A stretch of 57,702 bases of DNA from positions 1 to 57,702 of the forward strand of contig NZ_BAFR01000043.1 in assembly GCF_000308435.1 (NCBI RefSeq), read 5' to 3'. Positions 26,306 through 35,548 of this stretch are shown in pieces. Positions within the stretch are counted from its first letter, which is position 1; the number at the start of each line of letters is the position of its first letter. The notes under the pieces were generated by a model. That model had not been told where the DNA came from. It saw only the letters and a program-made list of their open reading frames with translations, and did not search any database. A program made the position numbers and the translations under genes. Source of the DNA: Nocardia araoensis NBRC 100135. Lineage in GTDB: Bacteria; Actinomycetota; Actinomycetes; Mycobacteriales; Mycobacteriaceae.

Positions 26306-26338
26306 GTGTAGGTTCTACCCAATGAAGGCATTGCGTCG
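26306..26338 (+). repeat. attR, right 33-bp core repeat
   Basis: Perfect copy of 11520-11552. The glgP start codon is at 26322, inside the repeat, with TAGGTT at 26309-26314 seven bases upstream of it. Integration therefore rebuilds the coding start of glgP but replaces everything upstream of the -10 box. Confidence 0.92.
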
Positions 26339-28895
26339 TTTCACCGTCCGTGCCCATCTGCCCGAGCGCCTGGCGGCTCTGGGCGAACTCGCCACGAATC
26401 TGCGCTGGTCGTGGCATCCGCCGACGCAGGACCTGTTCGCCGCGCTCGACCCGCGGCGCTGGCAGGAGATGGGGCACGACCCGGTCCGGATACTCGGCGA
26501 GGTGCCCGCGGCGCGGCTGGACGAGCTGGCCGCCGACCCCGATTACGTCGCGCGGGTGGACGCCGCGGCGGCGGACCTGCGCGCGTATCTGGCGGCGCCG
26601 GGCTGGTTCCAGCGCCGGGCGGGGGAGGAAGGGGTGCGCGGCATCGCCTACTTCTCGATGGAGTTCGGCGTCACCGAGGTGTTGCCGAACTATTCGGGCG
26701 GTCTGGGCATCCTGGCCGGAGACCATCTGAAGGCCGCCTCCGACCTGGGCCTGCCGCTGATCGGCGTGGGATTGCTGTACCGCTCGGGCTATTTCCGGCA
26801 GTCGCTGACGACCGACGGCTGGCAAGCCGAGCACTATCCGGCGCTGGATCCGCAGGGCTTGCCGCTGCGGGCGCTCACCTCGGAAGGTTCGCCGGTGCTC
26901 ATCCACGTCGCGATGCCCGACCGCAGGGTGCTGCGCGCCCGGGTGTGGATCGCGCAGGTCGGCCGGGTTCCGCTGCTGCTGCTCGACTCCGACATCGCCG
27001 AGAACGATCCGGAACTGCGCGCGGTCACCGACCGGTTGTACGGAGGCGACCAAGAGCATCGCATCCGCCAGGAGATCCTCGCAGGCATCGGCGGTGTGCG
27101 GGCGGTGCGCGCGTACACCGCGTCCGCCGGACTGCCCGATCCCGACGTGTTCCATATGAACGAAGGTCACGCGGGTTTCCTCGGCGTGGAGCGCATTCGC
27201 GAATTCGTCGCGGCCGGGCAGGATTTCGATTCGGCGCTGGCCGCCGTGCGAGCGGGCACGGTCTTCACCACGCATACGCCGGTCCCCGCGGGTATCGACC
27301 GGTTCCCGATGCCGATGATCCGCCGCTACTTCGGCGGTGCGCACGGAGAATCCGAATCCGCTCTGCTGCCGGGCCTTTCGGTGGACCGGATCGTGGCCCT
27401 CGGCCGGGAAGCCGACCCGTCGGTCTTCAACATGGCGCACATGGGCCTGCGGCTCGCGCAGCGTGCCAACGGCGTGTCGAAGCTGCACGGCGAGGTGAGC
27501 CGCTCCATGTTCGCTTCGCTGTGGCCGGGCTTCGATCCGGCCGAGGTGCCGATCGGATCGGTCACCAATGGTGTGCACGCCAACACCTGGGCGGCGCGGG
27601 AGTGGGTGGACAAGGCGCGCGAGCACATCGGCGCGGAACTGGTCGAGGAGGGGCGCGGCTGGGAGCGGCTGCGCGACGTCGATCTCACCGAGTTGTGGTC
27701 GACCCGCAACACCCTGCGCGGCATCCTCGTCGACGAGGTGCGCCGCAGGCTGCGCGCGTCCTGGCTGGAACGCGGCGCGGCGGAGGCCGAACTCGGCTGG
27801 GTGAACGGTGTTTTCGACCCGGATGTGCTGACCGTCGGGTTCGCGCGCCGGGTGCCGACCTACAAGCGTCTCACTTTGATGCTGCGCGATCCGCAGCGGC
27901 TGCGCGCCCTGCTGCTGGACCCGCGGCGGCCGATGCAGCTGGTCGTCGCGGGCAAGAGCCACCCGGCCGACGACGGCGGCAAGGCGCTGATCCAGCAGGT
28001 GGTCCGCTTCGCCGACGATCCCGAGGTGCGGCACCGGATCGTCTTCCTGCCCGACTACGACATGTCGATGGCTCGCTACCTGTACTGGGGCTGCGACATC
28101 TGGCTGAACAACCCGTTGCGCCCACTGGAGGCCTGCGGCACCTCCGGCATGAAATCCGCGCTGAACGGCGGGCTGAATCTCTCCATCCGGGACGGCTGGT
28201 GGGACGAGATGTACGACGGCGAGAACGGGTGGGCCATTCCGACCGCGGAAGGCGTGCGGGACGAACACCGCCGCGACGATCTGGAGGCCGCCGCGCTCTA
28301 CGACTTGTTCGAGCGTGCGGTGGCGCCGCGCTTCTACGAGCGCGACTCGTCCGGAATGCCGGTGCGCTGGGTCGAGATGGTGCGCCACACCCTGCAGACC
28401 TTGGGACCGAAGGTGCTGGCGTCGCGGATGGTCCGCGACTACGCGGTGGAGTACTACGCTCCCGCCGCCGCGGCGTCGCAGCGGGCGACGGCCGACGATT
28501 TCGCGGTGGCACGCGCCATCGCCGAGTACCGCCACCGGGTGGAGTCGGCGTGGCCCTCGGTGAAGGTGGTCCAGGTGGACAGCGCCGGGCTGCCGGATAC
28601 GCCGGTGATCGGGGCGCGGCTGTCGCTCACCGCGCGGGTCGAGCTCGGTGGGTTGAGCGTGCCGGACGTGACGGTACAGGCGGTGCTCGGCCGGGTGTCG
28701 GCGACCGACGATCTCTCCGACACCACGACCGTCCCGATGACGCACATCGGATCCGACTCCGGCGCCGAGCTGTTCACCGTGGACACGCCGCTGCCGCTGT
28801 CCGGTGCGGTCGGGTACACCGTGCGTGTGCTGCCGCACAACGATCTGCTGGCCTCCGACGCCGAGTTCGGGCTGGTCTCCGCCCCGAACGCGTAA
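26322..28895 (+). CDS. glgP: Alpha-glucan (glycogen) phosphorylase GlgP
   Basis: An 857-residue actinobacterial-type phosphorylase with an N-terminal DUF3417-like domain (residues 1-115). It releases glucose 1-phosphate from alpha-glucans, using pyridoxal phosphate. The PLP lysine is K611 in GTSGMKSALNGGLNL. Other signatures are YFSMEFGVTEVLPNYSGGLGILAGDH, HMNEGHAGF, TNGVHANTW and RRVPTYKR. It is intact: the 16 coding bases within attR give MKALRR, then TVRAHLPERL continues. Counterpart of Rv1328. Confidence 0.97.
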   Translation: MKALRRFTVRAHLPERLAALGELATNLRWSWHPPTQDLFAALDPRRWQEMGHDPVRILGEVPAARLDELAADPDYVARVDAAAADLRAYLAAPGWFQRRAGEEGVRGIAYFSMEFGVTEVLPNYSGGLGILAGDHLKAASDLGLPLIGVGLLYRSGYFRQSLTTDGWQAEHYPALDPQGLPLRALTSEGSPVLIHVAMPDRRVLRARVWIAQVGRVPLLLLDSDIAENDPELRAVTDRLYGGDQEHRIRQEILAGIGGVRAVRAYTASAGLPDPDVFHMNEGHAGFLGVERIREFVAAGQDFDSALAAVRAGTVFTTHTPVPAGIDRFPMPMIRRYFGGAHGESESALLPGLSVDRIVALGREADPSVFNMAHMGLRLAQRANGVSKLHGEVSRSMFASLWPGFDPAEVPIGSVTNGVHANTWAAREWVDKAREHIGAELVEEGRGWERLRDVDLTELWSTRNTLRGILVDEVRRRLRASWLERGAAEAELGWVNGVFDPDVLTVGFARRVPTYKRLTLMLRDPQRLRALLLDPRRPMQLVVAGKSHPADDGGKALIQQVVRFADDPEVRHRIVFLPDYDMSMARYLYWGCDIWLNNPLRPLEACGTSGMKSALNGGLNLSIRDGWWDEMYDGENGWAIPTAEGVRDEHRRDDLEAAALYDLFERAVAPRFYERDSSGMPVRWVEMVRHTLQTLGPKVLASRMVRDYAVEYYAPAAAASQRATADDFAVARAIAEYRHRVESAWPSVKVVQVDSAGLPDTPVIGARLSLTARVELGGLSVPDVTVQAVLGRVSATDDLSDTTTVPMTHIGSDSGAELFTVDTPLPLSGAVGYTVRVLPHNDLLASDAEFGLVSAPNA

Positions 28896-29004
28896 CCGGG
28901 GTGGCTCCGGTCACGGTGGCGCCGCCGCGGGTGTCGCGGGTAGTGAACCGTCGGCTACCGTGCCCTTGGCCCGCCCCGAATCGTTCCTCGACTGGAGTCA
29001 CCCC

Positions 29005-30366
29005 ATGGTCACCGACGTTCTGCACCGGACCCGAGGACGCCTCGACGGATACTTCGGAGTCGGCTCGACCGGCTCGACCGTCAAGCGCGAACTCATGGCC
29101 GGGACGGTCACGTTCTTGGCCATGTCGTATGTCCTCGCGGTCAACCCCGCGGTGCTCGGCGATCAGGGCGCGCTGGGTGACAAGGGCATCCCGATGCAGG
29201 CGGTGTTCACCGCCACCGCCGTCGCCGCGGTGTTCGGCACGCTGGTCATGGGGCTGTGGGCGCGGTATCCGATCGCGCTCGCGCCGGGCATGGGACTCAA
29301 CGCGTTCTTCGCCTACACGGTGGTCCTCGGCATGGGGATTCCCTGGCAGGTCGCGCTGTCGGGCACGTTCCTGTCCGGCGCCATCTTCTTCGTTCTCGCG
29401 GTGACGAGAGTTCGCGAACGCATCCTCAACGCCATCCCGATGCAATTGAAACTCGCCGTGGGCGCGGGCATCGGATTGTTCGTGGCCTTCCTCGGCCTGA
29501 AGAACGCCGGGATCGTGGTCAACAGCGACGCGACGCTGGTCACCCTGGGCGACTTCACCAAGGGCACCACCTTGCTCGCGCTGTTCGGGTTGCTGGTGAC
29601 GGTGGTGTTCCTGGTGCGCGGCTGGCACGGCGCCGTGCTCTATGGCATCGTGCTGACCACGATCGTCGGCATCGTCAGCGGCTTGGTCGCGCTGCCCACG
29701 GGGTTGTTCGCCGCGCCGAAGGGGCTCGAGCAGACCTTCGGTCAGGCGATCGTCCATCTGCCCGACGCGTTCACCGGCCAGATGGCCGTGGTGGTGCTGA
29801 CCATGCTGTTCGTCGATTTCTTCGACGCCTCCGGCACGCTGATCGGCGTCGCGAACCAGGCCGGGCTGCTGGACGAGAACGGCAAGTTGCCGCGCGCGGC
29901 GAGCGCGCTGGCGGCCGACTCGGTGGGCACCATGGCGGGCGCGGTCATCGGCACCTCCACCACCACCGCCTATGTGGAATCGACCGCGGGCGTCTCGGCG
30001 GGCGGACGGACCGGGCTGACGGCTGTCACCACGGCGGGTTGGTTCCTCCTCGCCATGTTCTGCTATCCGATCTTCGCGGTGGTCGCCGGCTCCAGCGAGG
30101 TGACCGCGCCCGCGCTCATCGTGGTCGGCATCCTGATGGCCCGCTCGCTCGGCGAGATCGACTGGAACCGGCTGGAGTACTCCGTGCCCGCGTTCATCAC
30201 CATCGTGATGATGCCGCTGACATACTCCATCGCCAACGGCCTGGCGATGGGCATGCTGCTGTATCCGATCGTCATGGTGGCCAAGGGCCGCATCAAGGAT
30301 GTGCATCCGGCGATGTGGGCACTGATGCTGGTCTTCCTCGGGTATTTCTTCTTCCTCGCGGAATGA
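29005..30366 (+). CDS. NCS2 / AzgA-type purine permease
   Basis: A 453-residue transporter with about 12-14 membrane segments. Signatures of the adenine/guanine/hypoxanthine (AzgA) branch of the NCS2 family are TFLAMSYVLAVNP near residue 38, ALAPGMGLNAFFAYTV, and VGTMAGAVIGTSTTTAYVESTAGVSAGGRTGLTA. It probably imports purine bases with protons. ATG at 29005 has GGAG 7 bases upstream; an in-frame GTG at 28963 is possible. Confidence 0.9.
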   Translation: MVTDVLHRTRGRLDGYFGVGSTGSTVKRELMAGTVTFLAMSYVLAVNPAVLGDQGALGDKGIPMQAVFTATAVAAVFGTLVMGLWARYPIALAPGMGLNAFFAYTVVLGMGIPWQVALSGTFLSGAIFFVLAVTRVRERILNAIPMQLKLAVGAGIGLFVAFLGLKNAGIVVNSDATLVTLGDFTKGTTLLALFGLLVTVVFLVRGWHGAVLYGIVLTTIVGIVSGLVALPTGLFAAPKGLEQTFGQAIVHLPDAFTGQMAVVVLTMLFVDFFDASGTLIGVANQAGLLDENGKLPRAASALAADSVGTMAGAVIGTSTTTAYVESTAGVSAGGRTGLTAVTTAGWFLLAMFCYPIFAVVAGSSEVTAPALIVVGILMARSLGEIDWNRLEYSVPAFITIVMMPLTYSIANGLAMGMLLYPIVMVAKGRIKDVHPAMWALMLVFLGYFFFLAE

Positions 30367-30517
30367 CCATCGGCTGAACCAACCTTCCCGTCCGACCGTG
30401 GAATAGACCGAGAGGTCGGGCAGTTGCCCCCGTCGTGCGATAATCGGACCATAGTCCGTTTTCTTCGCCGAAGTAACGATCGTGTCCGGGAACGACAGCG
30501 CAGGGATGAGGACCACC

Positions 30518-31051
30518 ATGACCATCAAATCCGTACTCGACAGAACCGGAACCGACACCGAGCTGGACCGGATCGCCCCCGACATCGGCCTGCTGATCGT
30601 GCGCGTCGTCTTCGGCGGCCTGCTCGCGGCACACGGGGCGCAGAAACTCTTCGGCTGGTGGGGAGGGCCAGGTCTGCAAGCCAACGCGGACGGCTTCGAG
30701 AAGATGGGCTACAACCCCGGCAAAGTATTCGGGACGCTGGCGGGTCTCAGCGAGTTCAGCGGCGGCCTGCTTTTGCTGCTCGGTCTGTTGACGCCGCTGG
30801 CCGGGGCGATCGTGCTGGGCACGATGATCAACGCGATCAACGCCACCTGGGCCGGTGGACTGCTGGGCGGATACGAGATGGGCCTGCTGTTCGCGGTGGT
30901 CGGCGCCGCACTTCCCTTCACGGGGCCGGGCAAGTTCTCGCTGGACGCCGGGCGTCCATGGGAGCGTCACGGATTCGTGTGGGGTGTGGGCGCGCTGATC
31001 CTCGCCGTGGTGACAGGCGTGCTCACGCTGATCCTGAAGTGGGTGCTGTAG
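30518..31051 (+). CDS. DoxX-family membrane protein
   Basis: A 177-residue protein with four hydrophobic segments (LLIVRVVFGGLLAAHGAQKLFGWWGG, GLSEFSGGLLLLLGLLTPLAGAIV, YEMGLLFAVVGAALPF, and the C-terminus). The RVVFG...HGAQKLFGW...EFSGG...GLLTP pattern is typical of DoxX. In mycobacteria a DoxX protein takes part in thiol redox protection at the membrane. GAGG lies 6 bases before ATG 30518; a second ATG at 30506 is also usable. Confidence 0.85.
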   Translation: MTIKSVLDRTGTDTELDRIAPDIGLLIVRVVFGGLLAAHGAQKLFGWWGGPGLQANADGFEKMGYNPGKVFGTLAGLSEFSGGLLLLLGLLTPLAGAIVLGTMINAINATWAGGLLGGYEMGLLFAVVGAALPFTGPGKFSLDAGRPWERHGFVWGVGALILAVVTGVLTLILKWVL

Positions 31052-31074
31052 AACCCTGCGACGCAGCCGGATTC

Positions 31075-31104
31075 GCGGCGCGGCGATCTCGGTCGTCGCG
31101 CCGC
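31075..31104 (+). terminator. Hairpin terminator after DoxX gene
   Basis: A 12-bp stem with one G-T pair (GCGGCGCGGCGA / TCGTCGCGCCGC) and a TCTCGG loop, followed by TCGTTTCTG. It lies between DoxX (+) and dinG (-), which converge. Confidence 0.7.
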
Positions 31105-31184
31105 TCGTTTCTGTCACACCGCGGGCTGCCGGATCGTCGTCCTGATGTTGTGGCACTTGCCGAACGAAGGAGGAGTGTGATCTA

Positions 31185-33233
31185 TCACACCTTCGCCGCG
31201 GCGGCCAGCCTGCTCAATGCTTTCACCACGACCTCCGGGTCGGCCGTCTCCCAGTAGGGCGGCAGCGACGCGCGCAGGTATCCGCCGTAGCGAGCGGTGG
31301 CGAGGCGGGAATCGAGGATGGCTACCACGCCGCGATCGTCGACGCTGCGCAGCAGGCGTCCGGTGCCCTGGGCGAGCAGCAGAGCCGCGTGGTTGGCGGC
31401 GACGGTCATGAAGCCGTTGCCGCCGCGCATCTCCACCGCGCGTTGCCTGGCCGCCAGCAGCGGATCGTCCGGCCGGGGGAAGGGGATGCGGTCGAGAATC
31501 ACCAGGCTCAGCGACGGACCGGGCACGTCGACGCCCTGCCACAGCGACAGCGTGCCGAACAGGGAAGTCTCCGGGTCGTCGGCGAACTTGCGGACCAACG
31601 CGCCGGTGGCATCCTCGCCCTGGCACAGCACCGGGGTGGACAACCGTTCGCGCAGCGCGTCGGTGGCCGCGCGGGCGGCGCGCATCGAGGAGAACAAGCC
31701 GAGGGTGCGTCCGCCCGCCGCCGTGATCAGTCGTTCGATCTCGTCCAGGTAGGCCGGTGCGAGCCCGTCGCGGCCCGGCGCGGGGAGGTGTTTGGCGACG
31801 TAGAGGATGCCGGACTTGGCATGGTCGAACGGTGAGCCGACATCGAGCGAACTCCAGCGCACCACGTCGGCGTCCGAGGGCGCCTGCGCGCCGTTGGCGG
31901 TGGCCGGGTCGGTGCGATTGCCCGACTGGGCGGGCAGGCCCCAGGTGACCGCGAGACCGTCGAACGAGCCGCCGATCTGCAACGTGGCGGAGGTGAGCAC
32001 GACGGTCGCGGTGCCGAAGAGCCTGCTGCGCAGCAGCCCGCCCACCGACAGCGGCGCCATCCGCAGCGACCGGCGCGCGACACCCCGGATCTCGTCGGCG
32101 GCCAGCCAGATGACGTCGCGGCGAGCGGCGGGATCGGGCTCGTCGAACGCCGTCAGCGCGCGGACCGCGCTGTCGTGCACCTCGTCGAGCGCGGCCGAGG
32201 CCATGGTGCGGGCGGCGGAAGTCTCCGGATCGCCCTGCGCGGTGGTGCTGCCCGGCGGCGCGAGTGCGGTGCGCGCGTTCCACGCGGCATCGCGGACCAA
32301 GGCCAGCACCGGGGCGACGCCGTCGGGCAAGGTGTCCCACCGGGCGGCGGCCAGCTCCTCCAGCGCGGTGTGCCAGGCCTCCGCGGCGCCCTCCAGCCGA
32401 TCGACCTCCTGCTCGTCGATGAGTTTGGCGCAGCGCCGGGCCGCCGCGCTGATCGCGGCGGAGGTCAGTTCGGCGGTGGCAACGCCGGTGACCCGGTCCA
32501 CCAGCTCGTGCGCCTCGTCGATGACCACCACGTCGTGCTCGGGCAGCACCTGGATGCCGCTGATCGCGTCGATCGCCAGCAGCGCGTGGTTGGTCACCAC
32601 CACGTCGGCCTGCGCCGATTCCGTCCTGGCGCGCTCGGCGAAGCAATCCTGGCCGAAGGAGCAACGGGACTTGCCCAGGCACTCCCGCGACGACACGCTG
32701 ACCTGCCGCCAGGCGCGATCGGTCACGCCGGGGGCGAGTTCGTCGCGGTCGCCGGTCTCGGTGTCGGAGGCCCACTCGTTGAGCCGTTGCACTTCGCGAC
32801 CGAGGCGCGAGATCGCGAACGCGTCGAACAACTCCGCTTCGGCGGGCTCGTCCGGAACGGCGCTGTTGATCTTGTTGAGGCACAGATAGTTGTTGCGACC
32901 CTTGAGAATCGCGAACTTCGGCGTGCGGCCGAGGGGGCCGCTCAGCGCCTCGGCCAAGCGGGGGAGGTCGCGGTCGACCAGCTGACGCTGCAGCGCGATG
33001 GTGGCCGTGGAGACCACCACCGTGCGGCCGGTGCGCACGGCGTGGCGCAGGCTCGGCACCAGATACGCCAGCGACTTGCCGGTGCCCGTTCCGGCCTGCA
33101 CGGCGAGGTGCTCCTTGGTGTCGATCGCGTGGTCCACCGCCGCGGCCATCGTCACCTGCCCGGCGCGTTCCTTGCCGCCGAGGGCCTGCACGGCGGTGGC
33201 CAAAAGGTCGGAAACGGGCGGCAGTTCGGGCAC
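31185..33233 (-). CDS. dinG: ATP-dependent DNA helicase DinG/XPD-like
   Basis: A 682-residue superfamily-2 helicase. Walker A is AGTGTGKS (K53); the iron-sulfur cluster cysteines are C118, C185, C191 and C197; the DEAH box is residues 239-242. The C-terminal motor contains LWQGVDVPGPSLSLVILDRIPFPRPD and RLLRS. XPD/DinG helicases unwind 5'-to-3', resolving R-loops and G-quadruplexes. GTG start at 33233. Counterpart of Rv1329c. Confidence 0.95.
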   Translation of the reverse strand: MPELPPVSDLLATAVQALGGKERAGQVTMAAAVDHAIDTKEHLAVQAGTGTGKSLAYLVPSLRHAVRTGRTVVVSTATIALQRQLVDRDLPRLAEALSGPLGRTPKFAILKGRNNYLCLNKINSAVPDEPAEAELFDAFAISRLGREVQRLNEWASDTETGDRDELAPGVTDRAWRQVSVSSRECLGKSRCSFGQDCFAERARTESAQADVVVTNHALLAIDAISGIQVLPEHDVVVIDEAHELVDRVTGVATAELTSAAISAAARRCAKLIDEQEVDRLEGAAEAWHTALEELAAARWDTLPDGVAPVLALVRDAAWNARTALAPPGSTTAQGDPETSAARTMASAALDEVHDSAVRALTAFDEPDPAARRDVIWLAADEIRGVARRSLRMAPLSVGGLLRSRLFGTATVVLTSATLQIGGSFDGLAVTWGLPAQSGNRTDPATANGAQAPSDADVVRWSSLDVGSPFDHAKSGILYVAKHLPAPGRDGLAPAYLDEIERLITAAGGRTLGLFSSMRAARAATDALRERLSTPVLCQGEDATGALVRKFADDPETSLFGTLSLWQGVDVPGPSLSLVILDRIPFPRPDDPLLAARQRAVEMRGGNGFMTVAANHAALLLAQGTGRLLRSVDDRGVVAILDSRLATARYGGYLRASLPPYWETADPEVVVKALSRLAAAAKV

Positions 33234-33290
33234 GCGAGCAGCCTACTCGGCCCCTCCGACAGCACCGGGCGGTCGCCGAGACCGAACGGT

Positions 33291-33857
33291 CTACCGGGTG
33301 ATGCTGCCTTCCAGGTCGACGCCCGCCCCGCGCATGCGGTCCAGTGCGGCGCCGATCGTCTCGGCTGCGACGCCCGCGGTGAGATCGAGCAGGACGCGGG
33401 TGTCGAAGCCCTCGATGCGCGCGTCCAGTGCGGTGGCGCGCACGCAGTGGTCGGTCGCGATGCCCACCACGTCGACGGCGTCGACGCCGCGGTCGTGCAG
33501 CCAGTCGGCCAGCCCGGTGCCGTCCTCGGTCGTGCCCTCGAACCCGGAGTAGGCCGCCGAGTACGCGCCCTTGGAGAAGATCGCCTGGATGGGCTCGGTG
33601 GTCAGGGCCGGGTGGAAGTCGGCGCCCGGCGTGCCGACCCGGCAGTGCGGCGGCCAGCTGTCGATGTAGTCGGGCTCGTCGGAGAAATGCGCACCGGGAT
33701 CGATGTGGTGATCGCGGGTGGCCACGACCACCGCGTAGTTCGCCGCGGCGAGGTGCTGGCTGATCCGGGCCGCCACGGCGGCGCCGCCGGCGACCGCGAG
33801 CGAACCGCCCTCGCAGAAATCGTTCTGGACGTCGACGATGATCAGGGCCCGGGTCAT
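33291..33857 (-). CDS. pncA: Nicotinamidase/pyrazinamidase PncA
   Basis: A 188-residue amidase that turns nicotinamide into nicotinate, and activates the drug pyrazinamide. The catalytic triad is D9, K96, C138 (IVDVQNDF, FSKGAYS, GIATDHCVR). The metal site is D49-H51-H57 region in RDHHIDPGAHFS, plus H71 in WPPHCRVGTPGADFHP. It lies between dinG and pncB, so nicotinamide salvage is clustered here, unlike M. tuberculosis where pncA is elsewhere. Confidence 0.95.
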   Translation of the reverse strand: MTRALIIVDVQNDFCEGGSLAVAGGAAVAARISQHLAAANYAVVVATRDHHIDPGAHFSDEPDYIDSWPPHCRVGTPGADFHPALTTEPIQAIFSKGAYSAAYSGFEGTTEDGTGLADWLHDRGVDAVDVVGIATDHCVRATALDARIEGFDTRVLLDLTAGVAAETIGAALDRMRGAGVDLEGSITR

Positions 33858-34043
33858 GGCGACCTCCCGCGGTGTGGCTGAACAACTGTTTCAGATTCTG
33901 CCGCTCCGGGCGGACGCTCGTTCCGCCGACTCGCGGGAAATTCGCCTGCGCGCGATGTAAACGCGGCCCGCGCCCACGGTGATTACCGGGTGCCCCCTTT
34001 CATCGGCGGCCGGATGCGCCGCCTTCCAGCACGGAGACCTCTG

Positions 34044-34235
34044 ATGAGCCCTGCCCGACTGTTCCGCACCGTAATCGTCGCCACCACCGTGTTCCTGGCG
34101 GTCTTCTTCCTGCTCGGCTCCAGGCCCGCGGAGCCGTCGGCATGGGTGTGGTTCGGGATCACCGGAGTCGTGTTCGCGCTGCTGTTCGCCGTCGGACTGC
34201 GGCTGGTGACCCGCGTCGACCAGCGCAGGCGCTGA
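34044..34235 (+). CDS. Small two-span membrane protein
   Basis: A 63-residue protein with two hydrophobic segments (TVIVATTVFLAVFFLLG and WVWFGITGVVFALLFAVGLRLV) and basic ends. GGAG lies 7 bases before the ATG at 34044; an upstream in-frame start at 33990 adds a basic leader. It converges with pncB, leaving only 2 bases between stops. Function unknown. Confidence 0.65.
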   Translation: MSPARLFRTVIVATTVFLAVFFLLGSRPAEPSAWVWFGITGVVFALLFAVGLRLVTRVDQRRR

Positions 34236-34237
34236 CC

Positions 34238-35548
34238 TCAGACGAAAGTGGTCACCACGGCGGGTTCACCCGCCGAGAGTTTGAGCCCCTCCCACGGCAG
34301 GCTGATCAACCCGCGCGCGACCAGGTCGCGGCTTTCGGCGAGGGTGGGCAGGTCATCGACCTGCTTACCCTCCCGGATCAGCGGGACCAGCAGCTCACGG
34401 GCTTCGAAGCCGTTGCGGGGCGGCGTCGGCCCGGCCGCCGGGTAGACGATCTCCTCGACGATGGTGCCGGTGTCGCGGGCCAAGCGGACGGCCTTCTTCG
34501 TACCGCCGCGGGACTGCTTGTGACTGCTGCGCTTGGCGACCGGCACCCCTTCGACCTCGACCAGCTTGTAGACCATCCCGGCTGTCGGCGCGCCCGAGCC
34601 GATGACCAGCGCGGTTCCGACACCGTAGACGTCGACCGGCTCGGCGCGCAGCGCGGCGATGGCGTACTCGTCGAGATCGCCGGAGACCACGATGCGGGTC
34701 TTGGTGGCCCCGAGCGCGTCAAGCTGGTCGCGCACCTGCCTGGCCAGCACGCCGAGATCGCCGGAGTCGATGCGCACGCCGCCCAGCTCCGTGCCCGCGA
34801 CCTCGATGGCGGTCGCGACGCCCCTGGTGATGTCGAAGGTGTCCACCAGCAGCGTCGTGCCGACTCCGAGCGTCTGCACCTGGCTGCGGAACGCTTCGGC
34901 CTCGTGTGCGCCGTCCGGGCCGCTGTGCAGCAGGACGAACGCGTGCGCGCTGGTGCCCGCGCCCGGAATGCCGTAGCGGCGCACCGCCTCCAGATTCGAG
35001 GTGGCGTCGAAACCGGCGAGATACGCGGCGCGTGCGCAGTCCGCGGCGGCCAGTTCGTGGGTGCGCCGCGAACCCATCTCGATCATCCGGCGGCCGCCCG
35101 CGGCGCTGACCATCCGCGCCGCGGCGGCCGCGATGGCGCTGTCGTGATTGAGAATCGAGAGGATCAGCGTCTCCAGCACGACGCATTCGGCGAAACTGCC
35201 GCGCACCGACAGGATCGGGGAGCCCGGGAAGTACAGCTCGCCTTCTGGGTAGCCGTCGATGTCACCGGTGAACCGGTAGTCACGCAGCCAGTCCAGCGTC
35301 CGCCGATCCGAGAACGAGGCGGCGACGGCCAGTTCCGCCTCGCCGAACCGGAACTGCCGCAGCGCGTCGAGCACCCGGCCGGTACCCCCGACGACGCCAT
35401 ATCGGCGACCGTTTGGCAAACGTCTAGCGAACACTTCGAAGGTGCACTGCCGCTGCGCCGAACCGTCGGCGAGCGCCGCGGCGAGCATGGTCAGTTCGTA
35501 CTGGTCGGTCAGCAGCGCCGTGCTGGTCGCGCCGTCACGCAGGTCCAC
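34238..35548 (-). CDS. pncB: Nicotinate phosphoribosyltransferase PncB
   Basis: A 436-residue enzyme of the Preiss-Handler pathway, joining nicotinate to phosphoribosyl pyrophosphate with ATP. Signatures: LLTDQYELTML near the start, EMGSRRTHELAAADCARAAYLAGFDATSN, VDTFD, GGVRIDSGDL and GVGTALV. GTG at 35548 is preceded by TACAGT and 6 bases, so it is probably leaderless; upstream in-frame codons do not resemble the family. Counterpart of Rv1330c. Confidence 0.95.
   Translation of the reverse strand: MDLRDGATSTALLTDQYELTMLAAALADGSAQRQCTFEVFARRLPNGRRYGVVGGTGRVLDALRQFRFGEAELAVAASFSDRRTLDWLRDYRFTGDIDGYPEGELYFPGSPILSVRGSFAECVVLETLILSILNHDSAIAAAAARMVSAAGGRRMIEMGSRRTHELAAADCARAAYLAGFDATSNLEAVRRYGIPGAGTSAHAFVLLHSGPDGAHEAEAFRSQVQTLGVGTTLLVDTFDITRGVATAIEVAGTELGGVRIDSGDLGVLARQVRDQLDALGATKTRIVVSGDLDEYAIAALRAEPVDVYGVGTALVIGSGAPTAGMVYKLVEVEGVPVAKRSSHKQSRGGTKKAVRLARDTGTIVEEIVYPAAGPTPPRNGFEARELLVPLIREGKQVDDLPTLAESRDLVARGLISLPWEGLKLSAGEPAVVTTFV

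Larger units (their letters stand above)
11520..26338. mobile_element. Integrated mobile element at the glgP 5' end, PICI/satellite-like
   Basis: The element is bounded by identical 33-bp repeats at 11520-11552 and 26306-26338, so the inserted unit is 14,786 bp. It has an integrase next to the left end, a repressor, a divergent excisionase, a primase and ATPase, a tape-measure protein, a terminase-small-subunit-like protein and a right-end regulator module. Large terminase, portal, capsid, lysis genes and an FtsK/TraB-type DNA pump are all missing. This layout (leftward int and repressor, rightward AlpA-like gene, pri-rep, then packaging-type gene) is that of phage-inducible chromosomal islands. 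A remnant prophage is the main alternative. Confidence 0.85.

Noticed and set aside
26010..28838. 942-codon minus-strand frame opposite glgP crossing attR
   Set aside because: Shadow of the real glgP gene; low-complexity His/Arg/Gln composition.
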